Of a stretch of 64,000 nt of DNA, positions 22,885 through 35,295 are shown piece by piece; positions within the stretch are counted from its first letter, which is position 1, and the number at the start of each line of letters is the position of its first letter. The notes under the pieces are model-generated. The model was not told where the DNA came from and ran no database searches. It saw only the letters and a program-made list of their open reading frames with translations. This DNA comes from Rhyzopertha dominica (Eukaryota > Arthropoda > Insecta > Coleoptera > Bostrichidae): NCBI GenBank assembly GCA_025024175.1, contig QCXZ01000001.1, forward strand, positions 36,946,942-37,010,941. The letters run 5' to 3'. The position numbers and the translations under genes were made by a program.

Positions 22885-25800
22885 ATGCCAGTAACAAGAA
22901 GCCAGTCTGCCGACATGGATGCACAACTACAACAGCTAATGCAGATGATGCAGAAAATGCAAGAAGATATGACAGCCGGTCAGGAAAAAATGACAACCGA
23001 AATGAGAGAAATGAAAACCGGACAAGAAATTAAAAATGAAATAATGACGGCTGTGCAAGGACAACTTAAAACCGAAATAGAGGAAATCAAAACAAGCCAA
23101 AATAAAATTGAAGAACGGANTGACAGGGTAACAGAAGAGCTTAAAGTCACACAGAATACCGTGGAAGAAAAGGTAGAACAGATAGAAGAAAAAGTAGGAN
23201 ACGTAGAAGGAAAAGTTGTATGTGTCAAGGAAAGACTGGAAAAGGAAATTTTGAGAGTAAAAACCGATCTGGAAAGAATTAAAACCAACGGCACGGCAGC
23301 TTCATCGGGGATTGTTGGCAACAAGATCAAACCTCCAACGTATGACGGCCAGACATCCTTTGAGACCTACAAACTACAGTTTGAAGCTGCAGGCGAGGCG
23401 AATAACTGGAGTGACCACGAGAAGGCTGTGGCTTTGGTGGTGGCTTTGCGTGGACCAGCCCTTGATTTACTTCGTACGCTGCCCGAAGCAGAGAAGGGTG
23501 ATTACCAGAAGCTTACTGCAGCACTGGAATTGCATTTTGGAGAACAGCACCTACAACAGCTGTTTCGTAGCCAGCTGAAGACCCGTAAACAAAAAGTCGG
23601 TGAGACCCTGCAAGACTTCGAAGCGGACGTAAGGAAACTTATGCATCTGGCATATCCGACAGCCCCAACTGAGCTTGTGGAGGAGCTGGCAACGCGGAGT
23701 TTTATCGAAGGTGTAAGAGATGACACTGTGAGGAACGCTTTGCTGCTAGCCACTTACACCACTACGAGAGAAGCCCTAGGGAAAGCCTTGGAAATCGAGG
23801 CAGCGTACAAAGCTTCAGCTGCCAACTGGGGCCAGTGCAAGGTACGTGGGGCGCAGATAGAAGACGAAATCGACCCCATGAAGAGAGTGATCGAAAAACT
23901 TGAAGAGCTACTTGCAGCAACGAAACCTAAGGGACGTCAGACCTGCTACCGCTGCGGAAGGACGGGGCACTTCAAGAGGGACTGCAGGGTGTCACTTCCT
24001 GCAGCGTCCAGAAGTCGGGAGCAGCAGGAAAAACTAAAAACAGTCGGTGTTACGGGGCGCACACCGACTGCCCGAGAAGACAAAACCCCCAAGATTGTTT
24101 CCGTCAACCTGCTACTACACAACAACGTGGATAACCTCACAATGATGACAACCGTGAATGGAAAGAAGACGCAAGTGACCGTGGATACTGGAGCTATGGT
24201 TTCCATCATAAAGAAGAACATCGCACCGACAGTGAGACCCCTGATGGAGAAGGTTCTTCTGCGAACAGTGACAGGTGAAACGTCGCCGGCGATAGGTGAA
24301 GCTGAGGTTGAAGTGGAACTAGGGCAGCTTCGTATACGTCACAGGGTATTGGTGGCGGACATTGACGACGATTTCATCATGGGGATGGACCTGATAGGGA
24401 AGTACGGACTTGCATATGATCCAGAAGAGCGGATTCTGAAAATCGGAAACGAGAGCTTCGTGCTCGAAACACCTGGAGGCGAAGCAAGGTGCGTGAGGCT
24501 ATATGCTAGTGAAACCGTCCGAATAAGAGGAAGCAGCGAGCAGATCATCAACGCTGCGATGGGGAACGATCTTGGGAGCTGCGTTGGATTAGTAGAACCG
24601 ACTGAAGACTCACACAAACACTTGTTGGTTGCAAGAACGCTTATCAAGACCTCCAAGACGGTGCCGGTGAGGGTTGCAAACATCGCTCCTGTGGGAACGA
24701 CAATAAGAAAAGGAGATCTTTTGGCAACATGTACTCCCGTAATGAGGATAAACACCTGTGAGGATATGGAAGACACGCAGAAGACGCCAAGAACGCCGGC
24801 ACAGCTCAACATCGATTTGAAACATCTTACCAAGGAGGAAGCACGAAGAGCCCGAGAATTTCTACGATGCTATGAACATGTGTTTGCCGAACCGGACACA
24901 CCAATGGGGAGAACAGACATCGTCCAGCACAGGATCAATACCGGAGATGCTCAACCTATTCGACAGGCACCTAGGAGACTACCGTTGGCAAGACAAGAAC
25001 AGGTTGAGAAGATGGTGAAAGAAATGACGGAGCAAGGTGTAATCGAGGAGTCCAACAGTCCATGGTCTTCACCAGTGGTTCTCGTCACCAAGAAGGATGG
25101 ATAGCTCCGATTCTGTGTTGACTACCGAAAGCTGAATGACATAACGAAGGACAGTTATCCCCTACCCAGAATCGACGACACATTGACCACTCTTTCCGGA
25201 TCTACATGGTTTTCAACACTGGATTTGAAAAGTGGATACTGGCAGGTTGGGATCCATCCAGAAGGCAAAGAGAAGACTGCTTTCACCACCAGTTGCGGTC
25301 TCTACCAGTTCACGGTAATGCCATTTGGCCTCTGCAACGCTCCGGCTACATTTGAGAGACTAATGGAACTGGTATTACGTGGACTCACATGGAAAACCTG
25401 CCTGGTGTACCTGGACGACGTTATGGTTATGGGCCGTGATTTTGAAGAGCATTTAAAGAACCTACAAGAAGTATTCGACCGGTTTAGAGCAGCCAACCTG
25501 AAGCTGAACCCGAAGAAGTGTGCACTTTTCCAGAAGAAAGTGGAATTCCTTGGCCATACGGTTTCTGCGGATGGGATTCAGACCAGTGATGACAAGATCA
25601 AGGCAATCCGCGATTGGCCACGTCCTCGGGATAAGCATGAAGTGAGGAGTTTTCTGGGAATTTGTACGTACTACAGAAGATTTGTGGAAGGGTTCGCTAA
25701 AATCGCGGCACCATTACACCAACTTACGGAACTGAAGACGACTTTTGCATGGAGCCACGTTCATGAGGAAGCCTTCAGGAAGTTGAAGTCAGCCTTGTGC

Positions 25801-27606
25801 AGTAGTCCAATTTTGGCATACCCCCGAAGACACGGAAAGTTTATTCTGGATACAGATGCCAGCAAGGTTGGGATTGGAGCTGTACTATCTCAGGTACAGG
25901 ACGACGAAGAAAAAGTAATAGAGTATTACAGCAAGGCCCTAACTAAGCCTGAGAGGAACTACTGCGTCACGAGAAAANAACTTCTGGCTATCGTGAAGTC
26001 CGTAGACCACTTNCATAAGTACCTGTACGGACGGGAATTCCTCATAAGGACGGACCATGCAGCATTATCCTGGCTACTACGATTGAAGAACCCGGAAGGA
26101 CATGTCGCGAGGTGGATGGAGAGACTGCAGCAGTACGACTTCAAAATCCAGCATCGTCCAGGCAGGCATCATAACAACGCTGATGCCTTGTCGAGAAGAC
26201 CGTGTGGAGAATGCAAACACTGNAGGAAGGTNGATGAACGAGAAGGAACGGTGGNTATAAGAGCAGTCACTATCACACAAAGCGAGGAGTGGACTGCCGA
26301 GAAAGTCAGAACGGCTCAGCAGGAAGACAGCGACGTGGGTCCCCTCCTGAAATGGAAAGAAGAAAACAGACAACGACCTGGATGGGAAGAGGTGTCTCCA
26401 GAAAGTCCGACCCTAAAAGCGATGTGGGTTCAGTGGGAATCCCTGCGAGTAGAAAATGGCCTGTTGAAGAGAGCGTGGGAGAGCGCCGATGGGAGGAATG
26501 TTACCATGCAGTTGGTAGTACCCAAGGAGTATGTACCTAAGGTTTTGGAAGAGGTACATGGAGGATCATCGGGCGCCCACCTGGGAGTGAACAAAACCTT
26601 GGGCAACGTTCGTGAGCGTTTCTACTGGGTACACTGCCGAGAAGATGTGGAAAAGTGGTGCAGGAAATGCTCAACCTGCGCTGCTACCAAAGGACCGACA
26701 ACACGCCTGAAGGGAAGGATGAAGCAGTACAATGTTGGAGCACCATTCGAAAGGATTGCGATTGATGTCGCCGGACCATTTCCTACGACCACCAGCAACA
26801 ACAAGTACATCCTCGTTGCTATGGACTACTTCAGCAAGTGGCCAGAAGCCTATGCTATACCCAACCAGGAGGCTTCAACAGTGGCTCAAGTTCTCGTCGA
26901 TAATTTGGTATGCAGATTTGGAGTGCCACTGGAACTGCATTCTGACCAAGGAAGAAACTTCGAGTCCAGGGTGTTTCAAGAACTCTGTCACTTGCTGGGT
27001 ATTACTAAAACCAGAACAACACCGCTTCACCCGCAATCAGATGGAATGGTCGAGCGATTTAACCGGACAATGGAACAGTTTCTCTCCAAGGTTGTGGAGC
27101 GACACCAGACGGACTGGGATAAGCATCTTCCTCTGTTTTTGATGGCATATAGAGCGGCCATCCACGAGACTACGGGGCAGACACCGGCGAAAGTAGTTCT
27201 AGGAAGAGAACTAAGGTTGCCTTGCGATTTGGTGTTTGGCTCTGCGGGAACATCCAATGAAGAGGGAGCAACTAGTTACGTCGAAAATCTTCGGGAGTCG
27301 CTATTGAGAACACACCAGCTGGTGAGACAGAGAATGAACATTGCGAGCGATCGCATGAAAGCTCGGTACGATGTCAGAGCCAATCCCAGGCAGTTCAACG
27401 AAGGAGACCTAGTGTGGCTCTACAATTCACAAAGGAAGAAGGGGCTTTCACCTAAGTTATCGCCATCCTGGGAAGGACCCTACCGTATAGTGAAAAGGAT
27501 TAACGATGTAGTTTATAGAATCCAGCGCAGCCCAAGATCGAAGATGAAGGTGGTACACTTGAATCGTTTAAGTGAGTACCACGGAAATGTTGAGGACTGG
27601 AACTGA
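22885..27606 (+). pseudogene. gag-pol: Gypsy gag-pol polyprotein with one in-frame stop
   Basis: One frame of 1573 positions, interrupted only by TAG at codon 740 (25102-25104) inside the reverse transcriptase KKDG..RFCVDYRKLND motif. Gag: long N-terminal coiled coil (about 1-140), capsid-like region (150-340), CCHC zinc knuckle CYRCGRTGHFKRDC (354-367). Protease: VDTGAM (Asp 434). Reverse transcriptase: YLDDV (842-846). RNase H: DTDAS (from 989). Integrase: zinc-binding H..H..C..C from His 1225, then Asp 1294, Asp 1354 and Glu 1390, giving the expected D-35-E spacing, and a GPYRIV C-terminal module. No frameshift separates gag from pol. Eight ambiguous bases occur in the frame. The stop would yield only Gag-protease from this copy unless read through. 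Confidence 0.95.
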
Positions 27607-27623
27607 TCGGGACGATCAGTCTT

Positions 27624-27637
27624 TAAGGAGGGGGTAG
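27624..27637 (+). other. polypurine tract
   Basis: The purine-rich run aaggagggggtag lies immediately before the 3' LTR and is the expected plus-strand primer site. Confidence 0.85.
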
Positions 27638-27986
27638 TGCAACGCAGAGTCAGTGGTATCACGGCCCGCTCAACGCCTGTGGGCAGGCAACCCGACGTGC
27701 TAGAGTGTTCGAGATTAATCTATGCGAAAGGCTCTAGTAAAGTCTAGGAAGGTTCGAAATCGAGAGCCTTCGCGAATGTGCCAGACACGCCAAGTAAGTG
27801 GGGAGTCTGCGGATATATAAGCGGCCAGAGACGGAAGTGAGTGGGAGTTAGACAGTCTATGAACGAGCGCGAGTTTTGAAAGTGACGGAAAGTGAGATTT
27901 AAGTGTTGTAAAGTGATATAAGTAAAACTGTAGTGTTTTTAAAAGTAGTGTATAGTTGAGTAAAGTTTGTTAATTGTTAAAGTAAT

Positions 27987-28723
27987 GGGGTATAAGACAA
28001 CTATTGAAACTGAACAAGACAATCACTTACAATGTTTCTATTTTGCTCTACTATCCTAATACAACCATCAGTTATTTAAAAAAATTACATACGAATAGTT
28101 TATAACAATTACAAATCTGAAGGGTCCGTTCGTCCTGGTTTCAATGACTTGCCGAATTCGCGCTTCTTTCCAGCCAATCGTATTCAGTCTGTTGCACACT
28201 TGGCATCATTGTATGTCCTTGCCAAGTTTATTTACATGATCATATGTTTATGTAAACATAACCTAAACTAATGGGTACTTTAAAGTTGTCGAAAACTGGG
28301 TGTATTAATACCATTCTCAGTTTGTAGGCAAAATATCATCAGGAAGCATAAAGACTGATTCGAGCAGCTTATCGCGTATTGATCACAACATCAAATAACA
28401 AATAGCAAAATCTGCGAATACTATACATAACCAAACACAAACACGTGCACTTTCGTCTTTCACTGTCATGCTGTCATTTGTCATTGGTTACGGGCATGTC
28501 CGTCAGCTGATTGCCTTTCTCTGTTGTCAAACGTTCGACCAGTACATACGTCACGATGACGTATGTACTGGCCGCGTTTAAAAAGGGGCGTTGTCTCCCG
28601 CCAATATACAATAATTTTTTTAGGGCATTAAAACTCCACAGACGAAAGAAATATTTTGGAATTAGCATTAGCATACCTTTAGCTTCACAAAACATATTTT
28701 TCCAGAAAAGTGTCTTATACCCC
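27987..28723. mobile_element. 737-bp non-autonomous element in the 3' LTR
   Basis: Ends are inverted: ggggtataagaca at the left and tgtcttatacccc at the right, 13 bp perfect. Removing it plus one AT restores the 5' LTR sequence exactly, so the target duplication is 2 bp (AT), or nil if a terminal T/A is counted in the element. It contains a perfect 33-bp hairpin at 28539-28571 and no gene. It must have arrived after the Gypsy insertion. The superfamily is not clear. Confidence 0.85.
28539..28571. repeat. perfect 15-bp-arm hairpin
   Basis: Arms ccagtacatacgtca and tgacgtatgtactgg around a 3-bp loop, within the insertion in the 3' LTR. Confidence 0.9.
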
Positions 28724-28817
28724 ATTGTGAATAGTGCTTGTTAGTGTTTTGAACTGTTAAATAAAGTGTTTTAAATCAGAAATCCAGAATTTTCGAACCC
28801 GAATTCCGTAACAATAT

Positions 28818-29540
28818 CATGCTATCGAGTATAAAATTAAACTGTTTTATTTCATGTAGCACTGTTAATAGCTCAAATTGACACTTTAACATTAAGTACA
28901 AAATGTAAAAAGAAACATACAACTTCCAAGAAGTAGTGGTGCAGCGTTTTTTTTTGTTTCTTAGTGAAATGTAGGTGTGTTTTCTGTGCTTGTTATCGCT
29001 TCAGATGTTTTCAAATTCTTCTTCCATGCGTTAAATAAGTCCATATGCTTTTTATTCGTGGATGGTGGAAGTATAATTTATTGCCCTCGACATAACGCAG
29101 TTCCCGATACCAGCGCATCCACATCAACGAACAATTATTATTGGAAAGAGCACTTCAGTAAAATAAAAAATGAACTTTTGGTATTGGGTTCAATAGTAGA
29201 AGATCAACAATTATTGGATGCTAAACTTTAGGGAATTGTTTTTTCCAACGCTCAAGGACATACTCTGGTTTTGAGAAAAGTAATGCACACATTGTCATTT
29301 AACAATACGTTCCCTGTAATTTAAAATAATGCTCCTTCGTGTAGTAGCAGGGCTGTTAAGAATTTTAACACTGAAATACGTAATGTAACTTTCTGTGATA
29401 TAAGTGCTTAATAATTGAGAGTATAACAAATGTTCGTTTGCTATAGCTGTCCGTTTGGGCAGGTCTATAAGGCTGATTTTAGTATCGTTTTGTAAACGAT
29501 TAACAGGGTGAAATTAAAATAATTAATTAATAATAAATAC
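28818..29540. other. no gene seen
   Basis: AT-rich flank. An 84-codon frame at 28977-29231 ends in a protein-like charged stretch (WKEHFSKIKNELLVL) but matches nothing I know. Confidence 0.35.
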
Positions 29541-29905
29541 AGGGCTTCTATAAGTGATTCATGCAACGCGGAAGCGTTGATTTCTCAATTCTTTGTGCCG
29601 CCTTTTTGTAACTGTTGCCAAGCTACAGTATGGACGGCTATAGTACTGAAACTGAAAGTTGCAGATCAACGTCACCCCACAGCTCCGAAATGTGACCTTT
29701 CTGCAACCTTAAAGTTGATTATCCCACAATACACTACAGAATATGTTGAAAATGCACACTCCCACGCATTTTCTTATATTAAAATATATCAAATAATTCA
29801 AAAATCGACGGATGACAAGTATACGTCATTGTGTTCACTTTTCTGAAAGGCGGCAAATTGATTTAATCGATAATTTCCATAAGCGCCCTCGATGCACAAA
29901 TAATT
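29541..29905 (+). repeat. MITE copy 2
   Basis: Near full-length relative of the copy at 8688-9063, in the same orientation. It shares the gccgcctttttgtaactg, aagttgattatcccacaa and ggcggcaaattgatttaatc blocks. The right terminus is eroded (no clear tatagaaaccctg). Confidence 0.8.
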
Positions 29906-32890
29906 GTATGAGTGTTCTATTAAAAATTAGTGCATATTTCCGATATAACCGGAAATGCGCATCTTTAAAGATAATTTGATACTGCTGTACAAAAAAGTCC
30001 AATTAGTCTTCGTATAAAATGACTTTTAATTTCTAGTTGTGCACCATATTTCGTTCATTTGGCCTATACAAAAAAAACAGATAATAAATAAACAGTCCGA
30101 TTTTGGAACCGTAGAATCATCTTTACTCGTATATATTTTGTATCGATTTACTCACTTTTTATCGCAAAATCATATATCATCAAAATTGAAAATTTCAAGT
30201 TCTAAAATTCGAGTATAGTAATCATAATATGCGTTTTCTTAGGCAATCCGCTTTTACTAAATATACTTACATATATCTGATTTTCTTTCTGTTTTGATGT
30301 TGGATACAATGGCAAGTAGTTTTATATTTATTTTTCACTTTACATTTTATGTATCTTTCTATTACGATTTTCTAATTCTATTCTCAGTAAATAAGGTGCA
30401 AAGCAAATGGAATTTAGTTCCGTCCTGAAGTGAGACAGAAAGCCCTACTACATAATATGTACGAGTACTACCCGGCTTGTAAAAGTTTAAATAATATACA
30501 GGATGTTCTATTAAAAAAAATAAGATGAGGTCGTCATATTTAAATCGAACAACCGTATAAAAAAATTTGATGCAGAAACAAAGCTGATAATGTCTCAAAT
30601 AATTCACCGTAAATCCATGGGGATATATCTCTACTTTTTATATGGACTCAAAATAATGGCGGAGGCGCCGCGCCAGGTTCACATATTTTCGGACTACAAA
30701 ATACAAAAGAGCTTCAAATTTTGGATCTCTTTGTATCTGACGATTTAAAATTGGATAACAAACTTATATCTAGGTTCTAGAACAATAATTAAAAGCGTTG
30801 TACATCTTTTTTTATATAGGTATCTCGAAAACTAAAACAGATACCTATCCCAATTATGTGCTAAACTAATCGAAAAAGTTTAAATGGATAGATCCAATAT
30901 CACATAATATACAGGGTGATTTATATATAAAAATGCAAATTGCGGTGGTCACATTTCTACGGAACATCCCTTACTATCTCAAATAATTTATTGCAAGCAT
31001 CGGATCTATATCTCTACTAACAAAGCGAGAATCGTCTTATTCTTTAAAGCATTGAAAACTAAAATAGATAGCCCTACAAAGTGGTACCTTGGTCATAAAG
31101 AGTTTCAATGAGCTCAATTCCAATAATAAATGATATAATAATAGGCAATCTTGATTGAAATGTATGCCAATTGTATCCCGTTTTTTAGTATTTAAATGCT
31201 AAAAACACTAAACTCAAAAGCTTCATGTTGATGAGAACATAGGCAGCTAGCGCTAGCTAAACGGTGTATCCCAAAGTAAGTAAAATTATACGTACTTGTG
31301 CAGCCGATCCATACGGTTTGAGCGGGTAGTTTTCTGGTGGGGAAAGTGGTGGCAAACAACGTGATCCGGCGATCCGGCTCACTTCTCTCATACTGCTACA
31401 TAAGTACATAGCCTTTAAGGAATAGCTGTCACATTGAAGTACTTTGAACTCGGAAAATCTAGTACTTATAGTGAGAATGCTTAACCAGGCCTGGGGAGGT
31501 CAAGCAAGGAATGACCTTCAGGTAACACAAAATGTTCAGGAAGGGCCGAAAAGAGAAGACAAGTTGTACAAAAGGTGAAAAAACTGACCTCTCTGTATAA
31601 TACGCCTTATTAAGTACTCAATATTATTGAGCGCCACAACTTTCACTCCGAACGATTTTCTCCAAGGTTTCCAATTAAGTCGTCATTTGCGTGAACACGA
31701 TAACTAGACCACTCTTATTATAACATGTACATAATAGAAGTAGTACGGCTGTACATAGTGTCCCATTTTCGTTGTAATNGTATTAATGGCAGAGCGTTGC
31801 GGTTTCGACATTAATGTATTATTTTTTTTGTTGTGAGTTGAGCTGTACCATCGCCATTTTTGTATCGTCTTTTGTTTTAAAGCTATAGCAAACTTTTGAA
31901 AAATGTGTAGCATTTCTTTAGTTCTCGATATCTCGATTGGCTATGTAGATCAAAAAACTGTAGATATTTTTTATATGAATTTTATTCCAAATCAAGTGGC
32001 GTACACAGAATTTTTTTAGGGGGTCACATTTTAGAGATGTAACACAAACTTGCATTTTTTTAATGGAAACCGTAGTTGGTTTAATTAAGGTTGAAAAAAA
32101 AACAATTTTTTCTGATTAAGAAAATGTATACATGGTTAGGTTTATTTTTACTAATTCTGATAGTATTTCAATTTTTGTAATAATTTAATGAGGTTTTACG
32201 TTTTTTTGTCAAAATGGATGTACAGGGTGGGCCAAGTGAACGTATTTCTTCCATAACTCCACAACTATTGGAAATATGAAAAACTTTTTTTATATAAAAG
32301 TGATCCAGTTTTATATGCTGCATATTGTAAAAATATTTTTTAAAACCGTTCACTTCCGGTTATAGCGGAAACGCATACCAACTTCCTTATTTTAAATGGA
32401 ACACCCCGTATATTTTTACATTCCTTTTTGAAGGTTATTTTGTATACTATACTATACCTCTAAAATGTACAGTTTTCGAGAAAATAAGCGCTAAAGCAAA
32501 AAATCGTCGTTTACAGCGCTCCCCGCCATTTTAAATATCTTCCAGTATGAGACGCCTAGAAGACAGACGTTTGCGCGCCGCGTAAGTTAAGAAAATGGCC
32601 TATCACTTGCGTCTTCAAGCAGGTTTATTACTTTTAAGTTGAAAGTAATACATCAGTTGCCATATGAAATATTTCAAACTGCGATAAGTCAATCTTTTTT
32701 TAATGGAACATGCAATTTTTTTTACACAATCGGATGCAAAATTGAATTATCTTTAATTTGATATCAGGTTGTCATTATCTATTACTAACAGTTTTGCAAT
32801 AATTTGCGTTTTTCTGATGTTTTAGATTAAAATCGCTTATATCAGGTACGCCTTGACAAGACCTGGGAGGCGGCAAAATATCGGCGCTGG
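29906..32890. other. cluster of dispersed repeat fragments, no gene
   Basis: Several short pieces start with acagggtg or end gaacaccccgta (30498, 30911, 32221-32410). Two stretches near 30590 and 30985 share tctcaaataatt and atctctact blocks. These look like decayed non-autonomous elements. No exon was recognised. Confidence 0.45.
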
Positions 32891-32894
32891 CTCC

Positions 32895-33610
32895 GAAATG
32901 TGAGTACATGAGTATGATGGTACATGTAAAATTGGGACTAAAACTATAAAGGACATGTAGGGTACCTAAGGGTTCAAAAAGTCGATTTTGTTTCATAGGT
33001 GTTACTAAACGTGATTTTTGATGCCGAGTATGATAGTACATGCCAAATTTGGATTAAGACTATATCGGACATGCACCGTGGTACCTAAAGGTACAATAAT
33101 TCAATTTTGCTTCATGGCGCAAGACATGACCATGACTATAGTACCTTACAGTGCAAAAAATCAATTATGTTTCATTGTCGTCACGCAACCTGCTTTTTGC
33201 TGAGGACGATTATGCATGTCAGATTTGGATATCAAGATCCCACCACGAACCAGACTATAAAGGACATGCACCATGGTCCTAAGGGTACAAAAAAATCGTC
33301 ATGTGTGTCATTGAATGTGATTTTTGATGCTGAATATAATGGTACACTCCAATTTGGATTAAGATTGTGATGAATATGACCATGGTACCTAAAAGCGTGA
33401 AAATTGATTTTTGCTTCATGGGTGTATGCTACGACTAGGACCATGGCCTTAAGGTGCAAAAAATTAATCGCGCTTCATATGTGTCTTTGGACGTGATTTT
33501 TGACACTGAATATGATGGTTCCTGTCAAATTTGTATTAAGACTGTGACGGTCTTGCACCACGGTACCTAAGGGTACAAAACATCGATTTTGCTCCATGGG
33601 TGTCATTGAT
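32895..33610. repeat. tandem satellite, ~115-bp unit
   Basis: Recurring blocks appear in order: gtgatttttgatgc, gatggtacatg, aaatttggattaagac, ggacatgcacc, tggtacctaagggtac and tttgcttcatgggtgtca. Roughly five to six diverged units are present, with some partial units lacking the first half. A further partial unit resumes at about 33925-33970 after an inserted segment. Confidence 0.8.
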
Positions 33611-33619
33611 AGCTATTTA

Positions 33620-33925
33620 TGTAACAAGGCAGTAAAGTGGCACTTTATCGAACGAGTTTGGAGAATGAGAGCAGAGGCGAACAAGCAGACGAGTTAGATA
33701 GACACTTTACTGGCGTAGCGCATACAATGTTATTTCGGCTACTACATTCGAAAATACAAATTTATCCTACTTATCCAACACAAGAAAGTGGCTCTACCTG
33801 CCTAGGCAATAAAATACTTTTACCTGACTGGTAACTTAAACTTAACTTAAAGAGCCACTTTCTTGCGTTGGAGTTGGAAGTAGGATAAAGTCGTAGGATA
33901 AAGTTGTACTTTATCCTACTACTCG
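33620..33925. repeat. inverted-repeat segment inserted in the satellite
   Basis: Arms caagaaagtggctct (33781-33795) and agagccactttcttg (33851-33865) are perfect and extend with one mismatch to about 21 bp, and further with gaps to a ttatcctactt block. A second inverted pair, taggataaagt and actttatccta, lies at about 33885-33920. Satellite sequence is found on both sides. Confidence 0.65.
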
Positions 33926-33970
33926 ATACCGAGTGTGATAGCACATGTAATATTTAAATCCCAGGATACC

Positions 33971-35290
33971 TAAAATATGATATTAAATACAGAATTGTGA
34001 CCGGTAGGTTGCGTTTGCCATACCCCTATGTATAAGGTTTTTGATTACTTTTAGTATATAGACAGATACATATGTGATGTTGCATCATGTATACGGTTTA
34101 ATACACTTCTTTTTGTTAAATATTAAGCAGACCAACAGCACCCTGTTGTTAAGTTGATTTATTTAACTATATGCCCTCCTAACGTCATTGGATCCGTCGA
34201 GCGTTTATCGCCCGCAACAGGTCCACATTTGAAAGCAATAAAAGCTGTGGTTGCCATATCGACTACAACGACTTTTCCTGGGACGTTACGTACAAATATT
34301 TCGGCACCTACTCAGTTTACCCTAAACTCGTAGAATGCATAAATATACGCAAATTTTGTATTTGACAGACCAACAGTTTTACAAAATCCTCATTCAGAAA
34401 TTTCGTGCTGTATATATTTCGGCTGAAACAAAAACAAGGCTTTTAGGTAAAATGTATATAGAACGGCGTATGTGCCAAACTCACTGTATACTTTCTTGTG
34501 GAAGGAGAATTCATTTGACTGATATAATTTCTATTTTAATTATGATTTTTATTTCAGCGTTAGTTTAAACTTGTAACGGCAATTTAGCGCAGTCTTAAAA
34601 TATGTTTCTCAATTAACTGATACTTCTAATATCTAAAGCATTTTTCTGCTTGTCGGATTTTTGTTTCACACTTATACAATTCCCTATATTTAGTCTCGAA
34701 TACGTTGCGTGAATTTATTTGTTTTCCAATATTAACGTTACCTGAATTTATCTTACACTTAAAATTTGTGAACATTGGGAAAATTGGAAAACAAATGAAT
34801 TCGCGCAAAGTATTTTAAGAGGTAAAATATTAGGGATTCGTATTTAAGCATTCATCTGACACAAAAATTTAACNAACAGAGAAATCCAGGAAACATTTTA
34901 ATTATGCAAAAGTTNCTACATATTTCATAATATAAATGAAAGTGGTATTCTTATCGTAGTTTTAAATAAGAATTCCATTTTCTTTTGGGAAATGGTCCTA
35001 CTTACATTATGTAGTGAATCACAAATATGGATTGCATTTAAATAATACCCCCAAGAATACACCGGACTTTGTGTTGAATAAAAAGTAAAACGGCGTTCCA
35101 TAAAAGTCGGCAATGAGCAATTTCTCATGCACATACAGAGCGATCAGTCTTGCAAAATAAGTCGCTGGAGTCTTTCAAGTATAAACAAAACATTATCAAA
35201 TTAATATAAATATGCATGTATTTATGTATTCTAAGAATTATAATAAGTTAAATCGTTACCGAAATATTATAAAAAAATTGTTTTTGCTTA
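33971..35290. other. no gene seen
   Basis: AT-rich. Short frames only, none with motifs. Ambiguous bases occur near 34874 and 34915. Confidence 0.4.
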
Positions 35291-35295
35291 ATCAA

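Larger units (their letters stand above)
22360..28813 (+). mobile_element. nearly intact Ty3/Gypsy LTR retrotransposon
   Basis: Both LTRs start TGCAACGC and end CCGTAACA and are flanked by a 4-bp target duplication, ATAT (22356-22359 and 28814-28817). The body holds a primer-binding site, a single gag-pol frame and a purine-rich tract. There is no env. By eye the LTRs differ by a single-base indel (aacccg against acccg) apart from a 737-bp insertion in the 3' copy, so integration is recent. One nonsense codon in gag-pol is the only coding lesion visible besides ambiguous bases. GC content is clearly higher than in the surrounding DNA. Confidence 0.97.
27638..28813 (+). repeat. 3' LTR carrying a 737-bp insertion
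   Basis: Matches the 5' LTR from TGCAACGC to agtaat (27986) and again from attgtgaatag (28724) to CCGTAACA (28813). One extra A near 27690 is the only other difference seen. The middle is a separate element (27987-28723). Confidence 0.95.

Noticed and set aside
24339..24833. 164-codon - strand frame within the Gypsy element
   Set aside because: Shadow of the gag-pol frame on the opposite strand.
28977..29231. 84-codon + strand frame ending in a charged segment
   Set aside because: Protein-like second half but no recognisable family, no start context and no neighbouring exon. Too weak to call.
33637..33834. 65-codon + strand frame
   Set aside because: Falls across the inverted-repeat segment in the satellite and has no protein motif.
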